Positions 34,413 through 45,622 of a stretch of 64,000 nucleotides of DNA are shown here, in pieces. The DNA is from Triglochin maritima (Eukaryota > Streptophyta > Magnoliopsida > Alismatales > Juncaginaceae), in assembly GCA_963682175.1 (NCBI GenBank), contig OY821788.1, positions 14,712,001 through 14,776,000 on the forward strand, in the 5' to 3' direction. Position 1 is the stretch's first letter. Every line of letters starts with the position of its first letter. The position numbers were made by a program, and so were the translations under genes. Under the pieces are notes generated by a model. It made no database searches. It was not told where the DNA came from and saw nothing but the letters and a program-made list of their open reading frames with translations.

Positions 34413-35490
34413 AGTTTTTTGGCGCCGTTGCCGGGGAGGTGCCAGTCCAGACTCTTGTTTGGACGATTCGAGTGGATTTAATGTGTGTTTTGTAGTTTTG
34501 CTTTGTTTCAGGAGACTTGGAGTCATTAGGAGGAACGCCTGGAGAAGTGTTGGGTGAATCTGAGCATTTCAGACCGCCAATCAGCGGCCTGGGACCGCCA
34601 ATTGGCGGTCTGGTAAGCTCTGTTTGCTCTCTTATTTCTTTGGTCGGTTTTCATAATTTATGTAGTGATCTGGGATTTAATTTGGCATGTTTTGACTTAT
34701 AGTTTGTTCCCAGATCCATAATCAACCTCCTTTAAGCAACTTGGACCCTAAAACTCAAAGCAAAAGATTAGGCATTCTTTTTGTTTAGGCCATGCATCAT
34801 GTATGTGACTTAGGCATTTAGATTGTCTTTTATCTTAGCTTTATTTTCTGTTGCTGAGAGCTGGCGTGAGGTACGCACCTTCTACTCTCATTCATGCATT
34901 TCGTATGAACATGCATTAGTTAGTAGGAAGTGCATTGCAACAAGTGTGAGTTGAGCGTTGTTTGGAGAGTTGATTGCTAGATTAGGACTCCAAAACGCTA
35001 CTAAGGAGGGGTTGTCCCATAAAAGATAAGGTGGGGGATTTCATCACCCTTTCCTTTGCCCCAAAAACCACACTAATCAAGAGCCTAATTTTAAAATCAA
35101 GTAGACATTGGCCTTAAGGAATTCGGACGCATTAGGAGAGTGATCCGGTCCCGACCGTCATGACCTGATCGGCGTTGCCCACTTTGTCGATAGTAGGAGA
35201 GATGAGATTCCCGGATCTTTGCTCACTTGCTGGGCTTTGTGGTCCTCGTTGTAGGGAGGTGAGGCGTGTTGAGGCCGTGTGACCTTGTAGTTAGGCGTCG
35301 TCTAGCTGTAAGGACCTATAGCGACCTTAGGATTGCTTGAGCCTTGTTTGCTTGTGTGCTTCTACCTGTACCCATCCGCCGTAGCATAAGGACTTCTTCC
35401 CTTCTCTCCTGAGTCATTCTTTCTCTACTGTGTTCCCCCGTCTTCTCCTCTACGCACATTCTTTGTTAAAAAAAAAGAGAAAAAAAGTTT
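34413..35490 (+). other. 5' leader of C with PBS and palindrome pair
   Basis: The PBS TGGCGCCGTTGCCGGGGA (34420-34437) is complementary to the plant tRNA-Asp 3' end as I recall it. Palindromes at 34572-34589 and 34593-34610 (the second perfect, GACCGCCAATTGGCGGTC) start 135 nt after the PBS, with centres 21 bp apart. The rest is a roughly 1-kb leader homologous to A's. No coding signal was seen before the gag frame. Confidence 0.8.
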
Positions 35491-38400
35491 TTGTTTTGTG
35501 TGTGTGCACCTTTGTGCATGCTTTCGTGGACACGAGACGAGAGTGGTCGTTTGACGAGGAGCGTTGTCAATCCGGCTTCGGTCATCGATTTCTCGACACC
35601 TCCCTCCTCTCGTGTCGCACGTAGTTCGGGTCCAATGGCTGCTAATTTCCGTGAGGAGGAGCAGTTGCTGGACCCACCTGCTCCACCAGTGCTTCCAGTT
35701 GTCGTTCCCATACCTCTTCGTGATCGATGCTACCCGAGCCGTACAGCTCTACCCTCATGCATCGTATTACCAGAGGCTAATGTGAACCATTTTGAGGTTA
35801 AGCCTCAATTCATTTCCATGCTCCCTCATTTCACTGGGAAAGGTGACCCCTATATCTTTCTCAGGGAATTTGAGGAGGTCTGTGCTATGTTCAAGCTGCA
35901 ACAACTTAGCACAGACTCCATCCATCTTAGGCTTGTCCCCTTTGCGCTGAAGGATGATGCCAAGAAGTGGTTGTACAGCAACCAGGCGAATTCCTTTAGG
36001 ACTTGGGATGACTTTCAATCTACATTCCTCAAGAAGTACTTTCCTAATCATCGGACTCAAAAATTGAGGCACGAAATCAATTCGTTCTATCAACATGAGA
36101 CCGAACCATTTCATGCATATCTTGAGAGGTTCAAAGAGCTACTATCCTCGTGCCCTCACCATGGCATTGAGTTGTGGCGTCTTTGTCAGATTGTGTATGA
36201 GGGTCTTCACATCCCGTCCAGAACGCTCCTTGAGTCCATGTGTCAAGGAGAGTTCTTGGGAAAGGATGAAAGGGAGGCATGGGCCTTCCTAGAAGACCTC
36301 GCTGAGAAAACCATGCAATGGGAGAGTGTGAGGGAACCACCTGCATCATCTAGTATAGGAGCGAGGATCGCAAATGCAAACTCAACTAGATCGGGTTCCG
36401 CATTTGCTATCGATACCACTACGGCCACCGAGGCACGCATGGCGGCCTTAATGCGCCGTATGGATTCGATTGAGCTCCAAAACCGACAAAGTGCACCTCA
36501 CATGTCCACATCTGGTCCAGTTCCTTGTCATTCATGTGGTAGGATAGGTCATGTAGAGAGCGAGTGTGAGTCCATTCCTCCTGAGATGGAGCGTGTCAAC
36601 GCCATCTATGACAGAGCTAGGAATGACCCATACTCATCATCTTATAACCCTGGATGGAGGAACCACCCCAATTTTTCATGGAACCAAAATAATGCCCCGG
36701 TGGTCCTTCAAACTCCTTTAGACCACCTTACCAATCACACCAACCTCACATGCATGCACATTCCTATCAGCCACCCCAAGCGCAAACCACCAATCCATCG
36801 GGTTTCCCAAATTCCAATAATATGGAAACCCGATTCAATTCGCTTGAGACGTTGACTCGTTGACTTGAAAACTCAATGAAAAATTTTATGTCTACCACAA
36901 GTCAAGTTCTCACTTCAAATCAGCAGACCATGAAATCTCTAGAGCTTCAGATGGGCCAATTGGCTCAGTCCGTACATGAGAGAGAGAGAGGGTCTTTTCC
37001 TAGCCAGCCTGAGGCTAACCCCCGCATGTACCAACAACAACAAATGCAAAATGAGAATGTGGTACCTCGGGGGAGGCAAGTGAACCATGTGGAGGAACTT
37101 GTTCACCATGTCAATTCCATTGTGACCTTAAGGAATGGAAAACAGGTTGACAATCACATTTCCTTGCCACACCCACCACCATCTATGCAGCCCCTCCGTG
37201 GGAATGGTGGTGAAGAAGAAGCTGAGGGTGAGGTTAATACACCAAAGCTTTCTTCTCAGGCACCGCAGAAAACCTACCTGCCAAAAGCTCCTTATCCAAG
37301 TAGGTTAACCAAAAAGCAGAGTGACAACATGGACAAGATATTAGAGGTATTTAAGCAAGTGAAGGTTAACATCCCCTTGTTGGATGTCATCCAACAAATA
37401 CCTCAATATGCCAAAGTGTTGAAGGATCTCTGCACAACCAAGAGGAAGACCAATGTTCCTAAGAAAGCATTCTTGGCTGCAAATATCAGCTCACTTTTGT
37501 CCAATCCTACCTACACAAAATACAAGGACCCGGGGTGTCCTACTATTCAGTGTACGATAGGGGACACTAGATTGAGCAATGTTTTGCTTGATTTAGGATC
37601 AGCGGTCAACCTCCTCCCATTCTCTGTTTATCAACAGTTGAACTTGGGAGAATTGAAACCAACTAAGATCACCCTCCAATTGGCGGATAGATCCATTCGT
37701 ATTCCCATGGGGATTATCGAGGATGTGCTTATCAAAGTTGGAGATTTTATATTTCCAGTCGATTTTGTTGTCCTCGATACCAATCCTGTTGCGAACACCC
37801 ACTCTCAAATACCTTTGATTTTGGGTAGACCATTTCTGGCAACCTCCAATGCCTTGATTAATTGTAGAAATGGTCTCATGAAGCTCTCATTCGGTAACAT
37901 GAGTGCCGAGTTTCATGTGTTCAACTCTGGTAGGCAACAGGAACCCATGGATGAACCTTTAAATCTCAATCTCATCCGCCAATTGGAGAAAGCACCACAA
38001 AACCAACGAACACCTCTAACACCAATGCAGGCCGTTGAGAATGTTTGTAGGCTCAGCGAAGACTCATTGCCTGTCTTTGCAATGCAACAGAGTGAGCTGG
38101 CCTCGAACATGAATGTCCAAAGGGAGTGTTCGTTGCATGATTCAGTTGAGAGTACTAGTGAGAGTGAGACACCTCACCATATGCCTAGACCAGAAGGTGT
38201 CTCTACCTCATGTCCCATGGCCATTGAGCCATTTGAGCTTCATTTTGACTCCAACAAGGACCCACCTATGACCGAGCTTATGCTTGATGATCTAAATGAT
38301 GGTGGGATGTCCTTGTTGGATGACTTGGGGAGAAGCCCCATTCTTAGTGATGCAAGTCTGTTGCATCCATCGAATGAGCCTGAGGAACTCATTCCGATGC

Positions 38401-38621
38401 ACCCGCCTATTGGTTGGAGGGTTTTCTTCGATGAGCAATTAAACCCTAGTGAGGCAACACAACTTCATTCTTTGCCCACACCCAACCAATATCATGAGGG
38501 GTTCGAGCCTTTCAGCTTTGACCTTTCACCCCTCATGACACCTCAGAGTACCAGTGGAGTTTGCCCATCTCGGCAAGTCTCTGGTCCTCATGACTTGATG
38601 TTCTCATTTGATGTTCCTTGA
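35491..38621 (+). pseudogene. gag: gag-protease of element C, one frameshift and one nonsense codon
   Basis: Athila gag polyprotein. The frame opens at 35491, but the conserved start is probably MAANFREEEQ at 35635. The gag domain and zinc knuckle (CHSCGRIGHVESEC) are followed by NPGWRNHPNFSW. Near 36697 one G is missing relative to A (CCCCGGTGG against CCCCGGGTGG), shifting the frame. After realignment a TGA at about 36863 replaces a glycine codon. The remaining frame, 36876-38621, has the linker, PKAPYPSRL, the protease (LLDLGSAVNLLPFS; LILGRPFLATS) and the tail, ending FSFDVP. Confidence 0.93.
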
Positions 38622-40197
38622 CCAAATGATTATGAGAATATCTTGGGTGATGTATATATCTTGAAAAAAAAAGAAAAAAAAAAGTGTAATAAAAGACTCA
38701 TTCAGTGAGCATCGATTGTTGTGGGCCCCAACCCTTGTGTACTTGGGCCCAATTTCTTCACGTATTTATCTCCCTTCTTCAGCTTCTCACAGGTTTCGAG
38801 GGAATTTGGGTTTGTGTCCATCAACATGACCCTGAACGTCCCTTTGTACTTTATGTTGGTGAGATCTTTCCTTTTTCATGCATGTATCCATGTAGTATCT
38901 TGTTCACATTCATTGAGGACAATGCATGAAGTAGGTGTGGGGGGGTGTTTTACGTGTGTACATAGTCGAGTCTTTTTCCTTTGGTTTTATTTTCTTTTGT
39001 TTGCATTGTTAGGGTCATGATAGTGTGCCGCATTTAATATCGATATATCTGCTTGCCATGATCCTTGGGTGACTTGTCTTCTTTTGCTTGCCGAGTGCTT
39101 TAAAATTTTCACATTTCTTTCAAAATCTTCATGTGTTTGCGAAAGAAAATGTTTTTGTGGGTTTTGCGTGTGTTTAGCATGTGCAAAACCGTTGAGAGGC
39201 AAAGTAAAAAGAAAGCTCCCAAAATTGTCTTGAACTTGATGCATTAGGATTTCTAGTTTACTGGCTTTAGGTCTTATCGAGTCGTGAGGATGCACCCCGG
39301 TTTTCCCTCGGGGGAGGCGTGTAATCATAGGGTTTCAGTACTCAAACATTTAAATAAGTCCACCCTGAACCTAGTGAGTAAATAATTCGTGTCTGTTAGT
39401 ATAAGGAAGTTTGTCGTAGTCAAGGGCCCTTAATCTCTTTTTGTGAAACTTAAGTGTAGGGGTTTTGGTTCCCATGTAGATAAATAAGTGGTGTTCTCTC
39501 TTCTCGCACGGCTCCTATCACTCGGGAAAGTAGGTCTGAGGGGACTTTGTGCCTGGTGCTTACGAGTCATCTGACTTGGGATGCACCGACCGAACTCCCG
39601 TTACACGGGTGGTAGGGATCGCCCTATGTGGAGATTTGGGGGAAGGTGTACGTGATAGTGTAAGTCCTCATAGGCAATGATGCACGAAACCTGACCCTGG
39701 GAGAATCAAACACCAACCAATAAAATTCTCCAAAAAGAAAAAAAAAGAAAAAAAAGAAGAAAAAAGAAGAAGCAAATAAGAACCAAAATGGACTTTACAC
39801 ATTGTATCACATTCAGAAGTTAAGGTTGCCCATGTCTTTCACTTAAGTCCTCAACTAACTCTCACGAATAACTCATTAGGCTAGGTGTGTGGACGGATTA
39901 CATATATAGAGTCGACCCGTAGTGTTACCGCGTCCCATGATCGACAAAATAAGTCCAGCGAGTCGTGTAGCTAGATTGATTAATGCATCTGGTTCGGATT
40001 TTGTGGGTAGATCCGCTGAAAACCCTCAGGAGACAACACTCCTCCTCCTTGGCGACAAGGAGGTTTAACGGCTTGTTGCACGTGCTAAGTGCAACCGTGA
40101 TTCCTACGAAAGTGAGTTAGGATTTCTTGTTTTTTTCGCATGCTTTTCTCTTTCTTTGTTTTGCTCGGGACTAGCAAAAGTTAGGTGTGGGGGTATT
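38622..40197 (+). other. 3' noncoding region of C with internal PPT, stem-loops and 3' PPT
   Basis: In order: A-rich tract (38660-38690); hairpin CATTG-AGGA-CAATG (38911-38924); internal purine tract GTAGGTGTGGGGGGGTG (38931-38947); conserved blocks around 39540-39700; hairpin CCTCCTTG-GCGA-CAAGGAGG (40044-40063); a second stem-loop (40068-40098); and the 3' PPT TTAGGTGTGGGGGTATT (40181-40197). The region is conserved with A, E and H. Short open frames in it have no recognisable product. Confidence 0.8.
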
Positions 40198-41613
40198 TGA
40201 TTGACATCATTTCATGCTCATATTTGTATCTTATATCCATTATCTTTCACCTAAATAATGCTATGTTACGAGTTTTATGTTTAGTTTTCAGGAATAAATA
40301 GGTTTGAAGATATGAAGCATAAAAGGACCCAAAAGCTGGGAAAAAGGACTGAATTGTGAGATCTGTGGACCAAGATGCAAGGAAGAAGGACCTGAATGCA
40401 AGACCGAAGGACCTAAGAGCAAAACAGAATACTCCTCACCATCATGGGGAGTATTTTGGCAATTCTATTCGGGTCAGAGCTCCAACATGCAAAATAGATG
40501 CATCAAATACCAACAAAGCCTTCCAGAAAATCCCACAAGAAATTCCAGAGCGATCCGGACACTGTAGACCGCTAATTAGCGGTCCAAGACCGCTAATTGG
40601 CGGTCACTTTTGGCCCAAATGCGCTCAAATTTCTCCTGGACTTGTATTAATGTTCGTTTAGGCTATTTTTGGTGTTTGTTTAGTCCCACATCGGGGGATT
40701 GTCCCGGTTTGCCTTTTTCCATGGCTATAAATAGAACTCTTCACCTTCCATTGTAATCACTCCATATTTTAAGTGGTTATTCTTCCTACTAGAAGTGAGG
40801 CCTTGAAGCACACACTAAAGTAGGAGGATGTTACTTTTAATGTGAGTCATTTTATCAATAAAGTTTTGTGATTATTTCATTGTTTGTTTTATGCTTCTTT
40901 TATTGTTTGTGCATGTTTTAGTTTAATCGTCTTTTAATTCTAGCTTAGTTTTAATATGCTTTCTTTCCATAGTTTAATAATTAGTGTAATGTTTAGTGAG
41001 TAGTTCCATCCCCTTTGGGGGGTGGAGTAGATGTACATACATGCATTAGAGAATGGGATGAATGCTTTAATTTCAATGTGTTGATTAAACATGAATGTAT
41101 GCTTGCTTGTTTAGGATAGAATTTATAACTTGATGAGTTTTGCCAAAATGATTAGACACCTCTCATGCTTGTTTAGGTTCTGAAATAAACACCTTGCATA
41201 TGTAAATGTTAATTAACTAAGTTGGTGAATAGATTGATAGGTTTTGCCATAACATTTAGACACTTCCTATGCTTGATAAACACCACCTTCATGTGCTTAA
41301 AGAATGTATTCTACACCCACCTCTTTGCATGTGTGCACTCACTCCACCCCTTAGTGGTTTTTCCCATTTCTGTATTCCAGCACTTCTATTTTGTTCTTAG
41401 CTTAGTTTTTATTTGATCGTTTATTTCTTTGTTTCGCATTTCGTACTTCTTAGCGTAGTTTAGTGTAGAGTAGCGTAACCAACTCTCTTCTCCATTATTT
41501 TCGCCACTTGATTTCGTGCAAACAAGAGGCTGCTCACCTCCCTGAGGACGACCCGTATTTGCCACCGCTTCATCGCGGCCGTGCACTTGCGATTTTAAAT
41601 AAGACGTTCAACA
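40198..41613 (+). repeat. 3' LTR of element C
   Basis: 1416 bp. USE 40683-40693, TATA 40726-40734, palindromes 40567-40584 and 40588-40605, intact U5 hairpin CCGC-TTCATC-GCGG at 41565-41578. Confidence 0.96.
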
Positions 41614-42656
41614 ATCGCATTTGCATGCTCAGTATCCCTTGGAGAGTAAGCGCACTCCAAGTCATCATGTCCCGACAGTCCACACCTAGTACACCCGGGA
41701 GTAGCGACCTGAGCTACAGGAGCTCGGTCCATCTCCAAACTCTCTATCCTACGCATGAGAGCAGCCATTTTCGCCTCAGACGCGATCGATGAGTCAACTT
41801 GATAAGATCCAGCTCGACCAGAAGACCTGGCGGCTGGTGGCTCTCTCATGGTATCCCACTCGAAGGTACGTTCAGCCATGGATTCAAAAGTATCCCCTGC
41901 CTCCTCGATGGGTTTCATTTGGAAGTCACCCTGACACATCGACTCCAACAATGTGCGGGTGTTGTAGTTGATGCCCTCATAAACAATTTGGCACAGCTGC
42001 CATAACTCAAATCCATGATGAGGGCACTGCTGGAGAAGGTCATTGAACCTCTCAAAGAAACCATGAAACGATTCGGTCTCGGTCTGATACATTTGATGTA
42101 TATGGTGCCGTATCTGTTGAGTTTTCCTTTGAGGGAAAAATCTCTTCAGAAAGACGGTCACAAAGTCATCCCATGACCGAATTGAGCTCGTCGGGAGGCT
42201 ATACATCCATTTCTTCGCATTATCCTTCAATTCGAACGAAATCATCCTCAACCGGACAGAATCCTCGTCAAGCTGTTGAAGCTTGAACATGGAGCATACT
42301 TCCTCGAATTCGCGTATAAAAATATACGGATCCTCCTTATTGGCAGTAAAGGTTGGAAGCATGCTCACATACTGAGGTTTCAGCTCATAGTTGTTCCCGC
42401 GAGCAGGGGGAACAACTATGCAAGAAGGCTACGCGGCCCGAACAGGATGGGTCCGCTCCCACAAAGTCATCGGTCTATCATGTCGAGCTAAAGGTGGTGG
42501 TGCATCAAGAACTCGATCCTGACCGAATCTCCCTTCCTCTCGAGTCAGAGGAGGAGGAGAAGGAGGTCTACGTGGTGGTGGGAATGGACCGAGGTGGTCC
42601 ATGTATGGAACCCGGTCCCCCTCGCCACCACGAGACGACTCGGCCTCTTGCTCCAA
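41614..42656 (-). pseudogene. gag: gag N-terminal part of element E, before the C insertion
   Basis: Gag domain of E: frame 42368-41595 with SMLPTF...EDPYIFIREFEEV, AKKWMYS, and a zinc knuckle (CTRCGLSGHDDLEC), ending at HANA where C is inserted; the sequence continues at 32992. Upstream, frame 42656-42429 (P-rich, ending THPVRAA) is the likely N-terminus, closed by a TAG just before PSCIVVP. The start codon is therefore uncertain. A further in-frame stop lies just upstream, near 42680. Confidence 0.88.
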
Positions 42657-43841
42657 AGGAGCACGAGGCGGAGATGGTCAATCACCAAGATCTTCCATCT
42701 CAGAAATAAGCACTCTCTCGAGTCGAGCGCTCTCACCAGAACGAGCCCAACCTCGCATGAAATGCTCGACTCGACTCGAAACGACACACAACAGAAGGTG
42801 TACTAGAGGAGGAGACTAAACGTAGAGAATAGATGAGGAGAGGACTCAGATGAGGAGGGAAGAATCCCTAGAGCTAGCGAGGGTAGTGGGATCAGGAGGA
42901 AGCCTAACTAGCAAGCACGACTCAAACAATGTAAGGCAATGGGTCCTTAAGCTAGACGACGCCTAACTTCGAGGTCACTAGCCTCGACACGCCTCACCTC
43001 CCTACAACGAGGACCACAATGCCCAGCAAGTGATACCAGATCCGGAGATCCAGTACCTCCTACTATCGACAAGGTAGGCAACGCCGATCAGGTCATGACG
43101 GTCTCGACTAGATTACTCTCCTAGTGCGTCCGAATTCCTTAGGGCCAATGTCTACTTGCTTTTAGTTAAGGCTTTATTAAGAGTGGTTTTTGGGGCCAAG
43201 GAAAGGGTGATGAAATCCCCCACCTTATCTTTTATGGGACAACCCCTCCTTAGTAGCGATTTGATCCTAGATCTAGCAATCAATCGCTCCAATCAAACGC
43301 TCTCTCACTCTTGTCCTGATGCAAATCCTACTAACTAATGCATGGGCATACGAGATGCGTGAATGAGTGTAGGAAATGCGTACCTTACGCCAACACTCAA
43401 CAACTGAAATTAAAGCTAAAAGAAAAGACAACTATATGCTCAAGTCAATACATGATGCGTGACCTAAACAAATAAGAACGTCTAGTCTTTTGCTTTGGAT
43501 TTTAGGGCGAAGTTGATTAATGGGGGAGTTATTAATGATCTGGGAGCAAACCAGAAGTCAACGCATGCAAAATAGAGCTCCCAGATAACCAAATAGAAGA
43601 AAACAACTACCAGAAAAAATTTCAAGGCAAGATGACCTTACCAGGCCGCCAGTTGGCTGTTCCAAACCGCCAATTGGCGGTCAAGTTGAAGCTTCTCTCC
43701 TTCAAACTTGTCCAGTAGGCTCCCCTTGATCTGCTGGTTCCCTGAAACTAAGACAAACTGGAAACAAAAAATTAAAAACCCCTCGAATCGTCCAAACCAA
43801 GGTCTGGACAGAGCACCTCCTCGGCAACGGCGCCAAAAACT
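42657..43841 (-). other. 5' leader of E with PBS and palindrome pair
   Basis: The PBS at 43818-43835 has one mismatch to the tRNA-Asp type. Palindromes are at 43665-43682 (AACCGCCAATTGGCGGTC) and 43644-43661 (decayed), 136 nt from the PBS with centres 21 bp apart. The block at 42940-43140 is homologous to the leaders of A and C. Confidence 0.76.
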
Positions 43842-45385
43842 TGATTGATCTCGTTTTATATTTAACCGCAAGTGCACGGCCGCGTTGAAGCGGTGGCAAA
43901 TACGGGTCGTCCACTAGGAGGTGTGTCGACACTTGGTTTGTGCGAAGGCGAGAGGTAAAGAAAGGGAAGAAATGTTGGTTACACTAAACTACACTAAGAT
44001 GCAAATGGAAATGGAGATAAGCAATAAACTAAGCCCCAAAGGGGGTAGAGAGATGATGTGAACATAAAGATGTGTGTGTGATGTGTGTGTAATTAAGCTC
44101 CTCACAACATGTAGTGCATGAAATCATAAAACTACATCCAACTTTGCCTTTACATGAATTAAGATTTTACTACATCATTAAAACATACAAGACAATAATT
44201 GGAATGAAGCTAAATGAACTCAAGTATAAAGACTAGACCCTACTATGCCTCCACATGAATTAAGATAAGACTACATCATTAAAACATACAAGACATTAGC
44301 TAAGGTAAAGGCAACAAGAGTTCACACACTACAAATTGTGTTTCCAATATTAATTCCTATCCATATCCTAACCTTATCATTCCCCATAAAATAGATCCAC
44401 TAATCAAAGCATAAGCTAAGCTTCATTCAAGAGCATTAGCATATCAAAGATAAGAGTGGAGACCCATTAGATGGTTATGGAAATCATTTAAAGCTCAAGG
44501 GATAAAAATAACACACACTTAATACACTACATGATTATATCACATATTTCTCCACCCCCCAAATGGGGATGGAACTACTCACTACTCATTACACTAACTA
44601 TATTAACAAAAGCAAGCATAATACTGAAATGAAATTTATACTAATCAAGCAAGAAATATTAAAGAAGCATAAAACAAAACAAACAAAACCACATGCATAT
44701 GGAAGGAAATTAAACTAAGAGAGAAACAACACAATTAAAAGAAAACTTCTATTATTAACTCACTCAATTACAAGTAGCTCTTCCTCCACCAGAGTTTTGC
44801 TTCAAGGCTTCACTCTTAGTAGGGAAGGTGGCCACCAAAGAGAGATGGATACAATGGGAGGTGAAGAGTTCTATTTATAAGCATGGAAAAAGCTAATCCG
44901 GGACAATCCCCCGATGTGGTACTAAACCAATACCAAAAATAACCTAAACGAACATTAATACAAGTCCAGGAGAAGTTGGGGCGGATCTGGCATGATCCAG
45001 ACCGCCAATTGGCGGCCTATAAAGCCCAGATCCGTCTGGGTCTTCTGGTGGGCTTTCCTTGAAGTGTGTCTTGGTCTTGGATGCATCTACTCGGTTGTTG
45101 GAGCTCCGACCCGAATCGAATTGGCAAAATACTCCCCATGATGGTGTGGAGTATTCTGTTTTGCTCTTAGGTCCTTCTGTCTTGCAATCAGGTCCTTCTT
45201 CCTTGCATCTTGGTCCCCAGATCTCACAATTCAGTCCTTTTTCCCAGCTTTTGGGTCCTTTTATGCTTCATCTCTTCAAACCTATTTATTCCTGAAAACT
45301 AAACATAAAACTCGTGACATAGCATTGTTTAGGTGAAAGATAATGGATATAAGATACAAATATAAGCATGAAATGATGTCAATCA
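43842..45385 (-). repeat. 5' LTR of element E
   Basis: 1544 bp. TATA at 44871-44879 and palindrome at 45000-45017 are intact. The USE (44912-44922) has one substitution at 44920 relative to the 3' LTR. The start has a 2-bp insertion (TGATTGATCTCG against TGATTGATCG). Confidence 0.95.
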
Positions 45386-45455
45386 GGTGCACCCTACGGG
45401 AAGAATTAAAGCGTTTAAGAAGACCCCCAAAAATGGGTCGCATCAGACCAATAGT

Positions 45456-45622
45456 GACCGCCAATTAATAGCCCCAGACCTCCAATTGGCGGTCCATTTT
45501 AGTCAACATCCAACCCAGTTTCGTGTGCTTGTGGTTTATGTTGTTTATGTCTATTGCAGAATGTTTCATTAGTCCCACACCGGGGGATTGTCCCCCATTT
45601 CCTTTTTCATGTATATAAATAG
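45456..45622 (+). promoter_or_regulatory. U3 promoter block of solo LTR F
   Basis: Two decayed palindromes (45456-45473 and 45477-45494) have centres 21 bp apart. The USE has one mismatch (GTCCCACACCG, 45572-45582). TATAAATAG is at 45614-45622, 31 bp on. The intervening dyad GGGGGA-TTG-TCCCCC is perfect here. Confidence 0.65.

Larger units (their letters stand above)
32998..41613 (+). mobile_element. Athila-like gag-only Ty3/gypsy element C (same family as A)
   Basis: A complete 8.6-kb element. LTRs are 32998-34412 and 40198-41613 (1415 and 1416 bp, TG...CA), with perfect TSD ATCGC (32993-32997, 41614-41618). It has a perfect tRNA-Asp-type PBS, 3' PPT, gag-protease and a long 3' noncoding region, but no pol. 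About ten LTR differences were noticed by eye. It interrupts E's gag frame, which resumes on the far side. Confidence 0.96.
27912..45385 (-). mobile_element. Athila-like gag-only Ty3/gypsy element E, with element C nested inside
   Basis: LTRs of 1544 bp at 27912-29455 (3') and 43842-45385 (5'), perfect TSD GGTGC (27907-27911, 45386-45390), PBS and PPT on the minus strand. Removing C (8.6 kb) leaves about 8.9 kb. It codes only for gag-protease. About ten differences between the LTRs are visible by eye, suggesting a young insertion. Confidence 0.95.

Noticed and set aside
34420..34437. A tRNA-Asp gene fragment.
   Set aside because: Only the 18-nt complement of the tRNA 3' end is present, directly after an LTR, so it is a primer-binding site.
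38622..40197. An env-like gene in the 3' region of the Athila-type elements.
   Set aside because: Only short, non-conserved frames are present. Conservation follows hairpins and purine tracts, not codons.
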